DNA of 64,000 bases from an uncultured Pseudomonadales bacterium (GTDB lineage Bacteria; Pseudomonadota; Gammaproteobacteria; Pseudomonadales; CANNCY01), in NCBI GenBank assembly GCA_947503335.1, contig CANNCY010000001.1, positions 1,026,958 to 1,090,957 on the forward strand, given 5' to 3'. The stretch's first letter is position 1. Every line of letters begins with the position of its first letter. Shown piece after piece: positions 56,728 to 64,000 of the stretch. Below the pieces are notes generated by a model, which was given only the letters and a program-made list of their open reading frames with translations, was not told where the DNA came from and made no database searches. Position numbers and translations under genes: made by a program.

Positions 56728-57219
56728 TTAGCAAGATTCTTGCCCTTGAAGGTGAGCAACCAGATCTTTAAAGCGATCTTGGTTTTCTTGATTCAACGAC
56801 ATCAGTATTTGATGAGCATCTAATACGCGCTGCTTAGCATCAGACTCTTGCAGCTCTAGTTCGCTCAACTCTGTATAACCACCACACTTAAGGCAGGTGC
56901 CGCGTTCTACGTGCGCTATATGCTGAATACCCATTGTATTCAGTAACTGCATCACATCATCTGTTGGGCAAAAGATTTGCAAATCAAAGCCCATTTCAGT
57001 ACGGCAATACAGCGCTAGTTTGGCTATTAACCCAAGGGTTGTGCTGTCTAGATTGGTTGCTTCGCCTAAATCGACAATAACGTGATCACGACCTTGTACG
57101 TGAACAGACGTGATAAACTCGTCAAAAGTTTTACACAAGTTAACGCGTACGTCGCCAACTAACTTTAAGATGCATGCTTGCTGCTCTTGCGCAACAAGCA
57201 TCTGGCCTGTGGGGTTCAT
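56728..57219 (-). CDS. STAS-domain anti-anti-sigma-like protein
   Basis: A 163-residue protein. The STAS domain (about 10-105) has the phosphorylatable Ser in VIVDLGEATNLDSTTLGLIAKLA near residue 58. The C-terminal 50 residues contain a CLKCGG pair and a helical tail. STAS proteins bind anti-sigma factors or kinases when dephosphorylated. It starts nine bases after the stop codon of the response-regulator phosphatase gene, which is the expected enzyme to dephosphorylate it. The arrangement resembles HsbR-HsbA of Pseudomonas. Confidence 0.9.
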   Translation of the reverse strand: MNPTGQMLVAQEQQACILKLVGDVRVNLCKTFDEFITSVHVQGRDHVIVDLGEATNLDSTTLGLIAKLALYCRTEMGFDLQIFCPTDDVMQLLNTMGIQHIAHVERGTCLKCGGYTELSELELQESDAKQRVLDAHQILMSLNQENQDRFKDLVAHLQGQESC

Positions 57220-57228
57220 ACTACTAAT

Positions 57229-58407
57229 CTACACGCTCTTAATACTAAGCACCGAAATATCGTCTTCGCGACGCTGATTCTCGCTTACCTGATATTTCTC
57301 TAATAGTTTAGTCGCATCACACTGGGTTTCAGTAGCAGCGTCGACTAAATTGGCCATTTTTGCGTCTAATCCTTCAGATTTATCGACCTCAAATATACCA
57401 TCTGAGCACATTAACAGCCTGAAATCTGATTTTACATCGACCTGATACTCTCGATATACAGTATTGGCCATTATGCCAAGCGGCATACCTTCACCCTCTA
57501 GAATCTGGGTGGTGCCCTCTTGCTGTACTACAGGCATAGGATACTGACCAGCCACGCTGTAATACATGCGGTTAGTTTTGACATCCATTACACCTAAAAA
57601 GCAGGCAACGTGCTTTTCTAGCTCAGCACTTAATAGCTCGTCATTAAGATGCATCAATATATTCGCAGGTGTTAGCTGTCGCATCAGCGACTTTTGGTCA
57701 TAATCTTTTACCTGTCTATTCATATTGGTAGCAATATGATGAATGAGAATCGTGACAAAGGCAGATGAGGCTCCATGCCCTGACACATCGGCTAAAAAGA
57801 ATACTAAAAAGCGCTCGCGAACCATGAAATAGTCGATCATATCGCCGCTAAGATACAGCGACGGTATAATTCTATGAGATAGCTCGTAATTACCAAATCG
57901 CATAGGCGATTGCGGCAAAATCTTTGTTTGAACACGTCGACCAGCCAAGTGATCTTGCTCTAAGGTCTTAAGCTGCTGGCTTAGCTGTGAATTAACGCGC
58001 TCAAGATCTTTAGCGTATTCTCTGTTTTGTTCGACTAGGCGTGCACGTTCTAGGGCGCGCTCGATAGAGATCTCAAGCATGCCTAAGTCTAAAATAGGCT
58101 TTGTGAGGTAGTCTGATGCACCTAGGCGCAACGCTTGTACTACGTCTTCTTTATCACCAAAACCTGACATCACGATAACGGGTACGTCTCGTACTTGCAG
58201 CGCTTCAAGTACACCGTGACCGTCCATAGCGGGCATTCTTAGGTCAGTAATAACTAGGTCTGGTTGGTCTGAAACGACCAAGGCAAGGGCGAGTTCACCG
58301 TCGTCGGCCTCTAACACGTCATAGCCACTATCAGAGAGATAACCGACAATACTGTCGCGAACCGGTTGATCGTCATCTACTACGAGAAGTTTGGCGTTTG
58401 GCGTCAT
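57229..58407 (-). CDS. response regulator fused to a PP2C/SpoIIE phosphatase
   Basis: A 392-residue protein. The receiver domain (about 5-120) has DDD near 11-13, the phospho-acceptor Asp in VITDLRMPAMDGHG near 55, and the Lys in YLTKPI near 104. A coiled-coil linker (about 118-155) leads to the PP2C-type SpoIIE domain (about 165-390) with metal-binding acids in SLYLSGDMIDYF, FFLADVSGHGASSA and LLMCSDGIFEVD. Phosphorylation would switch on dephosphorylation of the STAS partner downstream, leading to release of a sigma factor or similar output. No sensor kinase is nearby. Confidence 0.95.
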   Translation of the reverse strand: MTPNAKLLVVDDDQPVRDSIVGYLSDSGYDVLEADDGELALALVVSDQPDLVITDLRMPAMDGHGVLEALQVRDVPVIVMSGFGDKEDVVQALRLGASDYLTKPILDLGMLEISIERALERARLVEQNREYAKDLERVNSQLSQQLKTLEQDHLAGRRVQTKILPQSPMRFGNYELSHRIIPSLYLSGDMIDYFMVRERFLVFFLADVSGHGASSAFVTILIHHIATNMNRQVKDYDQKSLMRQLTPANILMHLNDELLSAELEKHVACFLGVMDVKTNRMYYSVAGQYPMPVVQQEGTTQILEGEGMPLGIMANTVYREYQVDVKSDFRLLMCSDGIFEVDKSEGLDAKMANLVDAATETQCDATKLLEKYQVSENQRREDDISVLSIKSV

Positions 58408-58475
58408 GCTGCCCTCGAAACAATGGATACAACAACATTACTCCTAGAACACGGCTTTATCAACTATGCGCCAAT

Positions 58476-58500
58476 AAAAACGGGGGCTATTTTGCCCCCG
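58476..58500 (-). terminator. terminator of the porin gene
   Basis: A CGGGGGC/GCCCCCG stem, followed on the minus strand by TTTTT, lies 27 bases after the porin stop codon. Confidence 0.88.
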
Positions 58501-58526
58501 CCAAACGATAACCTATTTGATATAGA

Positions 58527-59444
58527 TTAGAACTTAACTTCAAAGCCTAAACCAACAACGGTTTCGTCTAACTTTGCACCTGACTCTTCTTTCCAGGTTA
58601 CTTCGGTAGCATTGAAGAACAACTTAGCTTTTTTGCCTAACTTTCTAGACACACCAACACCAACAAAGTCATTAGCGTCAGTCATGTCATACTCTACCGG
58701 CATATCAGAACTTGCGTACTGGGCATATAAACTATAGTCGCTGTTTAATTTAAAGCCTGCCGACAACAGATAACCGTCAAATTCTTCACCCGTCATGGTA
58801 TCTTCAGATGTCTGATACATCGCGCCAACATCAAAGCTTTTACCAATCTTTTGCTGACCAGCCAAGCGCACGCTATTGTAGCCTTTCACTTCGTGATCGT
58901 ACGCAAGCGCGCCTTTAAAGCCGCTGCAATCTACATTGGCCGACATTGAGTAAGAAGACTCGCCAGTTTCTAAAATTGGCTGAATCTGGGCACTGACACA
59001 ACCAAAGGTAGGCGACGTGTAGCGAACGCTGTTGCTCATTCTATTTTCACCAACAAACACATTCTTAATATCGCCACCAGGCATGTCGTTAAAACGGTCA
59101 ATCTTGCCTTGGGCTTCTTTCAATGACGTATCAAATTTACCGGCAATCACTTGACCCCACGAGCCCTTCAAGCCTGCGTAAATGTTGCGCTGAGTAAAGG
59201 TTTGACCATCTTTATCACCATCATCGATGTTTACCTGATATTCCATCTTGTAGATGGCAGTTAATTCATCGTTGATTTCGTAATCACCTTTAAAACCGAC
59301 ACGTGAAGCGTTTGAAGTGAGTTCCCATTCATCATCAATATTGAAAATACCTACATTAGCCTTACCGTATACGGTTACATCTGCTGAGGCCGATGACGCA
59401 AATAGAGCACTAGCAATAGCTGTTGATAAGATGATACGTGACAT
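58527..59444 (-). CDS. Gram-negative porin
   Basis: A 305-residue outer-membrane beta-barrel protein. The signal peptide (SRIILSTAIASALFASSASA) is followed at once by DVTVYGKANVGIFN, the usual first strand. Many alternating strands and the AGLKGSWGQVIAGKFDTSLK block (loop 3 entrance) are of the general porin family, and it ends with Phe (VVGLGFEVKF), the sorting signal for outer-membrane assembly. Two cysteines (GCVSAQ, DCSGF) may form a disulphide. It lets small hydrophilic solutes pass. It has its own terminator and a gene-free upstream region, fitting a highly expressed gene. Confidence 0.92.
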   Translation of the reverse strand: MSRIILSTAIASALFASSASADVTVYGKANVGIFNIDDEWELTSNASRVGFKGDYEINDELTAIYKMEYQVNIDDGDKDGQTFTQRNIYAGLKGSWGQVIAGKFDTSLKEAQGKIDRFNDMPGGDIKNVFVGENRMSNSVRYTSPTFGCVSAQIQPILETGESSYSMSANVDCSGFKGALAYDHEVKGYNSVRLAGQQKIGKSFDVGAMYQTSEDTMTGEEFDGYLLSAGFKLNSDYSLYAQYASSDMPVEYDMTDANDFVGVGVSRKLGKKAKLFFNATEVTWKEESGAKLDETVVGLGFEVKF

Positions 59445-59547
59445 GAAATGTCTCCCAATAATAAAAAATAGAGTAAGTGTATTTATTTAATGAGAGGCAT
59501 TGTGCTGCTTGTTTATGACACTATTGTTACAGCAATCAATTAAATAC

Positions 59548-59584
59548 AAAAAAAGGCGTGATCGCTTGATACGAACACGCCTTT
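59548..59584 (-). terminator. terminator of the FabH-like gene
   Basis: An AGGCGTG/CACGCCT stem with a 15-base loop, followed by seven Ts on the minus strand, lies just after the stop codon of the ketoacyl synthase gene. Confidence 0.85.
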
Positions 59585-59604
59585 CTATTAGCACTAAGAA
59601 AGAA

Positions 59605-60726
59605 TCAGCGTTTTTGCAGCAATACAGAACCTATTGAATATCCTGCGCCAAACGAACAAATCATACCCAATGCGCCCGATGCTAGATCTTGGCTATGCTT
59701 GTGAAACGCAATAATTGAACCCGCAGAACTTGTATTTGCATACTCGTCTAGCACTGTCGGTGCGCGGTCAGACCCCACAGCCTCGCCAAATACCTTTTTC
59801 GCAATTAGTTGATTCATGTTGATATTGGCTTGATGAAGCCAAATGCGCCCTACGTCGCCAGCAGCAATCTCGTTATCTGCTAGCTGCGCAGTCATTAGCT
59901 CTGCTACCGCTGGGCAAACTTCTTTGAATACCTTACGACCATTTTGCTTGAACAGACGATCGCGATCATCTGGCGATTTTTCATCACAGGCGTTCAAGAA
60001 ACCAAAATTATTGCGGATATTATTAGACATCATTGACTTAAGCTTTGTGTCTAGTACTTCAAACTGAGCATCTGAGGTTGCTAACTCAGCTTGTTCTAAC
60101 ACTACTGCTGTCGCGACGTCACCAAAAATAAAATGGCAATCTCTATCTTTAAAATCGACGTGCCCTGAACAGATTTCAGGGTTTACCATTAATACTCGCT
60201 TGGCTGCACCAGAACGAATGTAGCTCGTCGCGATATCGATACCAAAGGTAGCTGATGAACAGGCAATATTCATATCAAAGGCATAGCCATCGATACCTAG
60301 TGCAGATTGTATCTCTACAGCAACTGCTGGATACGCTCGTTGCATATTTGAGGCTGCCACTAAAACGATATCAATATCATTAGAATCGATATTAGCCGCA
60401 GCGATGGCTTCTCTCGCCGCAGTTACACCCATCTCAGCCATTATCGATAGTTCATCATCAGATCGACTGGGCAAATCAGGGCGCATTCTGGTCGGATCTA
60501 ACACACCATCTTTGTTCATAACAAAGCGCTGTTTAATACCCGATGCCTTCTCAACAAATTCAACGCTTGAGTGGGGTACAGCCGCAACGGTACCCGCCTC
60601 GATGTCTGCTGCCCGCTGCTCATTAAATAGATCAGCGTATGCGTTGTAGCTTTCTACTAACTCTTCATTAGTGATAACGTGTGGCGGTGTATAAAGGCCT
60701 GTGCCACTGATAACTACTGATTGCAT
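59605..60726 (-). CDS. FabH-like beta-ketoacyl-ACP synthase III family protein
   Basis: A 373-residue thiolase-fold enzyme. The catalytic triad is Cys156 in NIACSSATFGID, His in WLHQANINMNQ near 298 and Asn in EYANTSSAGS near 330. It is about 50 residues longer than housekeeping FabH. The opening VISGTGLYTPPHVITNEELVESYNAY and the length match the Pseudomonas enzyme PA3286, which condenses octanoyl-CoA from beta-oxidation with malonyl-ACP. It is a single gene and no acyl-carrier or fabD genes are nearby. Confidence 0.9.
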   Translation of the reverse strand: MQSVVISGTGLYTPPHVITNEELVESYNAYADLFNEQRAADIEAGTVAAVPHSSVEFVEKASGIKQRFVMNKDGVLDPTRMRPDLPSRSDDELSIMAEMGVTAAREAIAAANIDSNDIDIVLVAASNMQRAYPAVAVEIQSALGIDGYAFDMNIACSSATFGIDIATSYIRSGAAKRVLMVNPEICSGHVDFKDRDCHFIFGDVATAVVLEQAELATSDAQFEVLDTKLKSMMSNNIRNNFGFLNACDEKSPDDRDRLFKQNGRKVFKEVCPAVAELMTAQLADNEIAAGDVGRIWLHQANINMNQLIAKKVFGEAVGSDRAPTVLDEYANTSSAGSIIAFHKHSQDLASGALGMICSFGAGYSIGSVLLQKR

Positions 60727-60765
60727 AGGGTGCTCCTGATTTTAATTCTTTATAGTGTCGCTGAT

Positions 60766-63700
60766 TTAATCAGCATCTTCGATACTTTGCCAGTATTTAC
60801 GTAGGCGCTTTTCACTGACCGGCTGCAAGGTCTTCATTGGCTGAGAAAACAGTGATATTCGCAGCTCTTCAATTAACCAACGATACTCTGCCATCTCTTT
60901 AGACACCGATAACGCCTGTACCATCGGGGGCTCGCCGGCCTTGTCGATGAGAGGTTGCCACGCAGCCTCGACATCACCGATCGCTCGGCGATCACGGTCA
61001 ACACCGCCTTGTAATTTATCAAGGCGCAGATCAATTGCATCAAAGTAACGTTCGTATTGGGCAAGTGCTGACTGCGGTGTGTGGTACACAAAACCCGCAT
61101 AAACTAATCGGTTAACCTGCTCTTTGATATCAGTAACTGCAAAGGTCCACGTAAAGTTCTTTGCCTTGCGAATACGTGCAAGAACACGATGACGCGCAGC
61201 AATAATGTTCGCGATCATCGAGCCTATCTGCTCAGCTTGAGTCACCCATTGCCCCTCATGGGCCTTTACAAATGTCGCCAATTTATCGGCTGTATCGACG
61301 TTCTCATTTTCTAATAATCTCGCCATAGCGGTGATCAGAATATCGTCTAATAGATCATCTCTGCGCACAAAGTCGGCATGTTGTAACTTACTTTGATTAT
61401 TAGCGAGCAACTGTTTGCGTAGGCGTTTTACAGAATCGGGCAAGCTGAGCAAAGCCATGCGCGCCACTCCTCGCCTTGATTGATACTGCGCCTCGCTCTT
61501 TTGATCTAACAGCTTTAAATCGGCCGAGTCACCCTTATCGATCAAAGCAGGGTATGCTTCTACCTGCAGCCCGGAGCGTTTAATTTGATAGGTTTGCGCC
61601 AGCTTGCCGAAGGTCCACTCGGTAAGCCCGGTTTGCTCCATATCAGGGTCTGACACTTCAGCTATCGCTGATCTGATTTGATCGCCTAAGGTCTCTTTTA
61701 ATAGTTCGAAATCACGATCGCGAGCGATGATCTTACCGCGCTCATTCACGACCGCAACCACCATGGTGTAGAACGGCTCTAGTGATACCGATTGCCAGTC
61801 TTCTGGCTGCACTCGTTGCCCATAATGGCGCAAAATCTGATGCCCAAACGCACTGTAAAAATCGCCCTCGCCCATCTTGATATCTGACAATAATTTATCG
61901 ACAGCATCAGGTACCGGAACTAGCTTCTTACGAATCGCTTTTGGCAACGCTTTAACTAGGGCCACACATTTGTCGCGCAGCATACCTGGCACCAACCAAT
62001 CTAGACGGTCACGATCTAATTGATTGAGCGCTGTCAAAGGCACCTTGATAGTTACACCATCAAACTCTTTGCCTGGTTCAAAGCTATAGGTTAGCGGAAG
62101 TAAAAGATTGCCTACTTTAAGCTGGTTGGGGTACTGGCTTTCGCCAATGTCGGCATTTCGTGCAACAACGTCTGCCTGCTGCATCACCAATATCTTAGGC
62201 TGCTTTTGTTCGGCACCTTCTCGCCAGTGCTCAAAGGTTTTTAAATTAAATACCCCTTCAGGAATTCGTGAGTCAAAGAAACTGAATAACTGTTCGTCAT
62301 CGACAAGAATATCTCGGCGGCGAATCTTAGATTCTTGCGTTTCTATTTGCTTTAGCAACGCCTGATTCTTTTGCTGAAACTTGCCCTTACCACGATAAAG
62401 ATTAGGTACAAGACATTCGCGAATCATGATCTCGCGGCTTGTTTTCGGGTCGATAGGCCCGTAATGGATCTTTCGCTTTTCAACAATGGGCAAGCCGTAA
62501 AGAGTTACGCGCTCGTAGGCAGCCACTCGCCCTACTTTTAGTTCCCAATGGGGCTCTGAATATGATCGTTTGATTAAATGAGGGGCTAGTTTTTCTACCC
62601 ACTCTGGTTCAATCTTAGCGATCTGGTGGGCAAACAGCTTACTGGTCTCGATCAAACTTGCCGCAACTAGCCATTTGGGGCGAGACTTACGCGCCCCCGA
62701 GCCTGGAAAAATCTCAAAACGCTTGCCGCGAGCTCCTAGATACTCGCGATTTTCTTGCCATTGGCCAAGGTTACCTAACAAGCCAGAAATGAGTGACTGA
62801 TGCAGACTAGCGTATTGAGTACCTGATAGTAGAGCCTTATCTGATTCGTCACTTAACTGACAACTGATAGGGGCAAGCTTATAGCCAAGCTGTTTGCAGC
62901 TAGTCTGCAGTTGAAAATGCAGTTCTCGCCATTCACGTAAGCGCATAAAGTTTAAGAAATGACGTTTGGCCCATTTGCGCAGCTGTGACTGCGATTCGTC
63001 TACACGTACTTTTTCGTGAGCGATCCATAATCTAATGAAGCTAGCAAAGTCGCTTTCTTTATCTTTAAACACTGCATGGGCTTGATCTGCCTGTGCTTGT
63101 TTGTCTGCTGGGCGTTCACGTGGGTCTTGAATCGCTAAAGCAGAGACCACAACTAATGCTTCGGCCAAACAATTTTGTCGATTTGCCTCAACCAATATTC
63201 GGCCAAGTTTTGGGTCAACCTGTAAACGACCTAGCTCGTGCCCAATCTTTGTCACCTTGTCTTTTGCATCCACAGCTTGCAGTTCTTGCAATAGCTTAAA
63301 GCCATCATTGATCAACCGATTATCAGGCGGCTCAACAAATGGGAACTGCTTAATGTCTCCAAGACGAAGGCGCAGCATCTGTAAGATAACCGCGGCGAGA
63401 TTAGTACGTAGTATCTCGGGCTCGGTAAAGGCCGCTCTAGACTCAAAATCTTCTTGATCATATAGACGAATACAAACACCCGGCGCCACTCGCCCACAAC
63501 GCCCGGCGCGCTGATTGGCACTGGCTTGCGATACTGGCTCGATGGGTAATCGTTGAATCTTAGACCGATAGGAGTAGCGACTTATACGCGCTGTACCCGG
63601 GTCAATCACATAATGAATACCTGGTACCGTCAGACTAGTTTCAGCGACGTTCGTGGCCAGAACGATTCGACGGCCTCGCCCCTGCTGAAACACCTTGTTT

Positions 63701-64000
63701 TGCTCGGCAATACTAAGGCGAGCATAAAGGGGTAGCAGATCAACATCACGCCACTGCTGTCGTTTTAACAGCTTGTGAGTGTCGCGAATTTCACGTTCGC
63801 CCGCCATAAATATAAGAATATCGCCACCACGGCCATGGGTTTCGCCAGCCTGCTCCCAGGCAAAAATCGATTCGACTGCCCCGACAATGCCCTCACCCAT
63901 TTCGAGATCTTGCTCGTCATCACCGCCGCGTAACAAGGGCTGATAGACGATATCAACGGGATATGTTCGCCCACTTACCTCGATCACCGGTGCGTCATTA
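60766..64000 (-). CDS. hrpA: ATP-dependent RNA helicase HrpA (5' part outside window)
   Basis: The frame is open to the end of the window, so the true start and the first helicase motifs lie beyond base 64000. The visible 1077 codons begin with PVIEVSGRTYPVDIVYQP, right after the DEAH domain. They contain motif V region VLATNVAETSLTVPGIHYVIDPG, motif VI QRAGRCGRVAPGVCIRLY, the helicase-associated domain and the long C-terminal DUF3418 region typical of HrpA. It unwinds RNA and rescues stalled ribosomes. The GTG at 63987 is internal. Two GGGCGAGT words occur (62525, 63488), both read as GGG-CGA-GTG. Confidence 0.96.
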   Translation of the reverse strand, partial: NDAPVIEVSGRTYPVDIVYQPLLRGGDDEQDLEMGEGIVGAVESIFAWEQAGETHGRGGDILIFMAGEREIRDTHKLLKRQQWRDVDLLPLYARLSIAEQNKVFQQGRGRRIVLATNVAETSLTVPGIHYVIDPGTARISRYSYRSKIQRLPIEPVSQASANQRAGRCGRVAPGVCIRLYDQEDFESRAAFTEPEILRTNLAAVILQMLRLRLGDIKQFPFVEPPDNRLINDGFKLLQELQAVDAKDKVTKIGHELGRLQVDPKLGRILVEANRQNCLAEALVVVSALAIQDPRERPADKQAQADQAHAVFKDKESDFASFIRLWIAHEKVRVDESQSQLRKWAKRHFLNFMRLREWRELHFQLQTSCKQLGYKLAPISCQLSDESDKALLSGTQYASLHQSLISGLLGNLGQWQENREYLGARGKRFEIFPGSGARKSRPKWLVAASLIETSKLFAHQIAKIEPEWVEKLAPHLIKRSYSEPHWELKVGRVAAYERVTLYGLPIVEKRKIHYGPIDPKTSREIMIRECLVPNLYRGKGKFQQKNQALLKQIETQESKIRRRDILVDDEQLFSFFDSRIPEGVFNLKTFEHWREGAEQKQPKILVMQQADVVARNADIGESQYPNQLKVGNLLLPLTYSFEPGKEFDGVTIKVPLTALNQLDRDRLDWLVPGMLRDKCVALVKALPKAIRKKLVPVPDAVDKLLSDIKMGEGDFYSAFGHQILRHYGQRVQPEDWQSVSLEPFYTMVVAVVNERGKIIARDRDFELLKETLGDQIRSAIAEVSDPDMEQTGLTEWTFGKLAQTYQIKRSGLQVEAYPALIDKGDSADLKLLDQKSEAQYQSRRGVARMALLSLPDSVKRLRKQLLANNQSKLQHADFVRRDDLLDDILITAMARLLENENVDTADKLATFVKAHEGQWVTQAEQIGSMIANIIAARHRVLARIRKAKNFTWTFAVTDIKEQVNRLVYAGFVYHTPQSALAQYERYFDAIDLRLDKLQGGVDRDRRAIGDVEAAWQPLIDKAGEPPMVQALSVSKEMAEYRWLIEELRISLFSQPMKTLQPVSEKRLRKYWQSIEDAD

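Noticed and set aside
63977..63987. GTG at 63987 as the start of hrpA
   Set aside because: The sequence upstream stays in frame to the window edge and the helicase core that must precede it is missing, so this is internal.

Overview
The window is a 64 kb piece of a gammaproteobacterial chromosome, probably from a marine species. This rests on the core genes (hemF, gltX, recC-recB-recD, dusA, a TalB-type transaldolase, hrpA), two NhaC/YuiF-type Na+/H+ antiporters, an AbgT transporter and a Gram-negative porin. No genus can be named safely from the sequence alone.

The left part (1-23.1 kb) is an accessory island. It opens with a decayed serine beta-lactamase-like gene and a run of small, exported or membrane-anchored genes of unknown function (0.9-5.3 kb), including a Sel1-repeat lipoprotein-size protein and a protein with NPATGLPM repeats. 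From 5.4 to 11.2 kb there is an unassigned gene pair, a leader built from three tandem ~162-bp repeats, and a three-gene recombinase operon. Its last gene is an intact-looking tyrosine recombinase and its middle gene looks like a relative that lost the catalytic residues. Two charge-opposed microproteins and an unrecognised 534-residue protein follow.

From 13.2 to 21.1 kb there is a leftward defence operon: a small XRE regulator, hsdM, hsdS, kwaA, kwaB and hsdR. This is a type I restriction-modification system with a complete Kiwa anti-phage system inserted between the specificity and the motor subunits. A divergent large serine recombinase with a 51-codon upstream partner (21.3-22.9 kb) and a tRNA-Glu(UUC) gene, whose 3' end points at the island, mark the right boundary. 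The regulator-recombinase promoter region holds six GCACG/CGTGC half sites, most of them in ten-base phase.

The right part (23.2-64 kb) is mostly core chromosome. It carries an isochorismatase-like protein without its cysteine, a degenerate IS200/REP-type transposase-like protein, cytochrome b561, an antiporter, hemF, transporters, a Tat-exported amine oxidase, a leucine dehydrogenase/HSD10-type operon, an FMN reductase operon with divergent LysR gene, a thioredoxin/CcdA pair, a collapsed HigBA-type toxin-antitoxin locus, tRNA-Ala(GGC), a class III aminotransferase, gltX, recCBD, two unusual TonB-domain paralogues, dusA, transaldolase, a TerB protein, a response-regulator phosphatase with STAS partner, a porin, a FabH-like synthase, and the 3' part of hrpA running off the window.

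The most unexpected signal is not a gene. The octamer GGGCGAGT occurs at least 26 times on the two strands (about two expected by chance). Of these, 23 lie right of the tRNA-Glu gene. They fall in all three reading frames, in both orientations and in two intergenic gaps, and in six genes the word forces the uncommon codon pair GGG-CGA. This looks like a genome-wide DNA word (uptake signal, Chi-like or chromosome-organisation site) that the island largely lacks.
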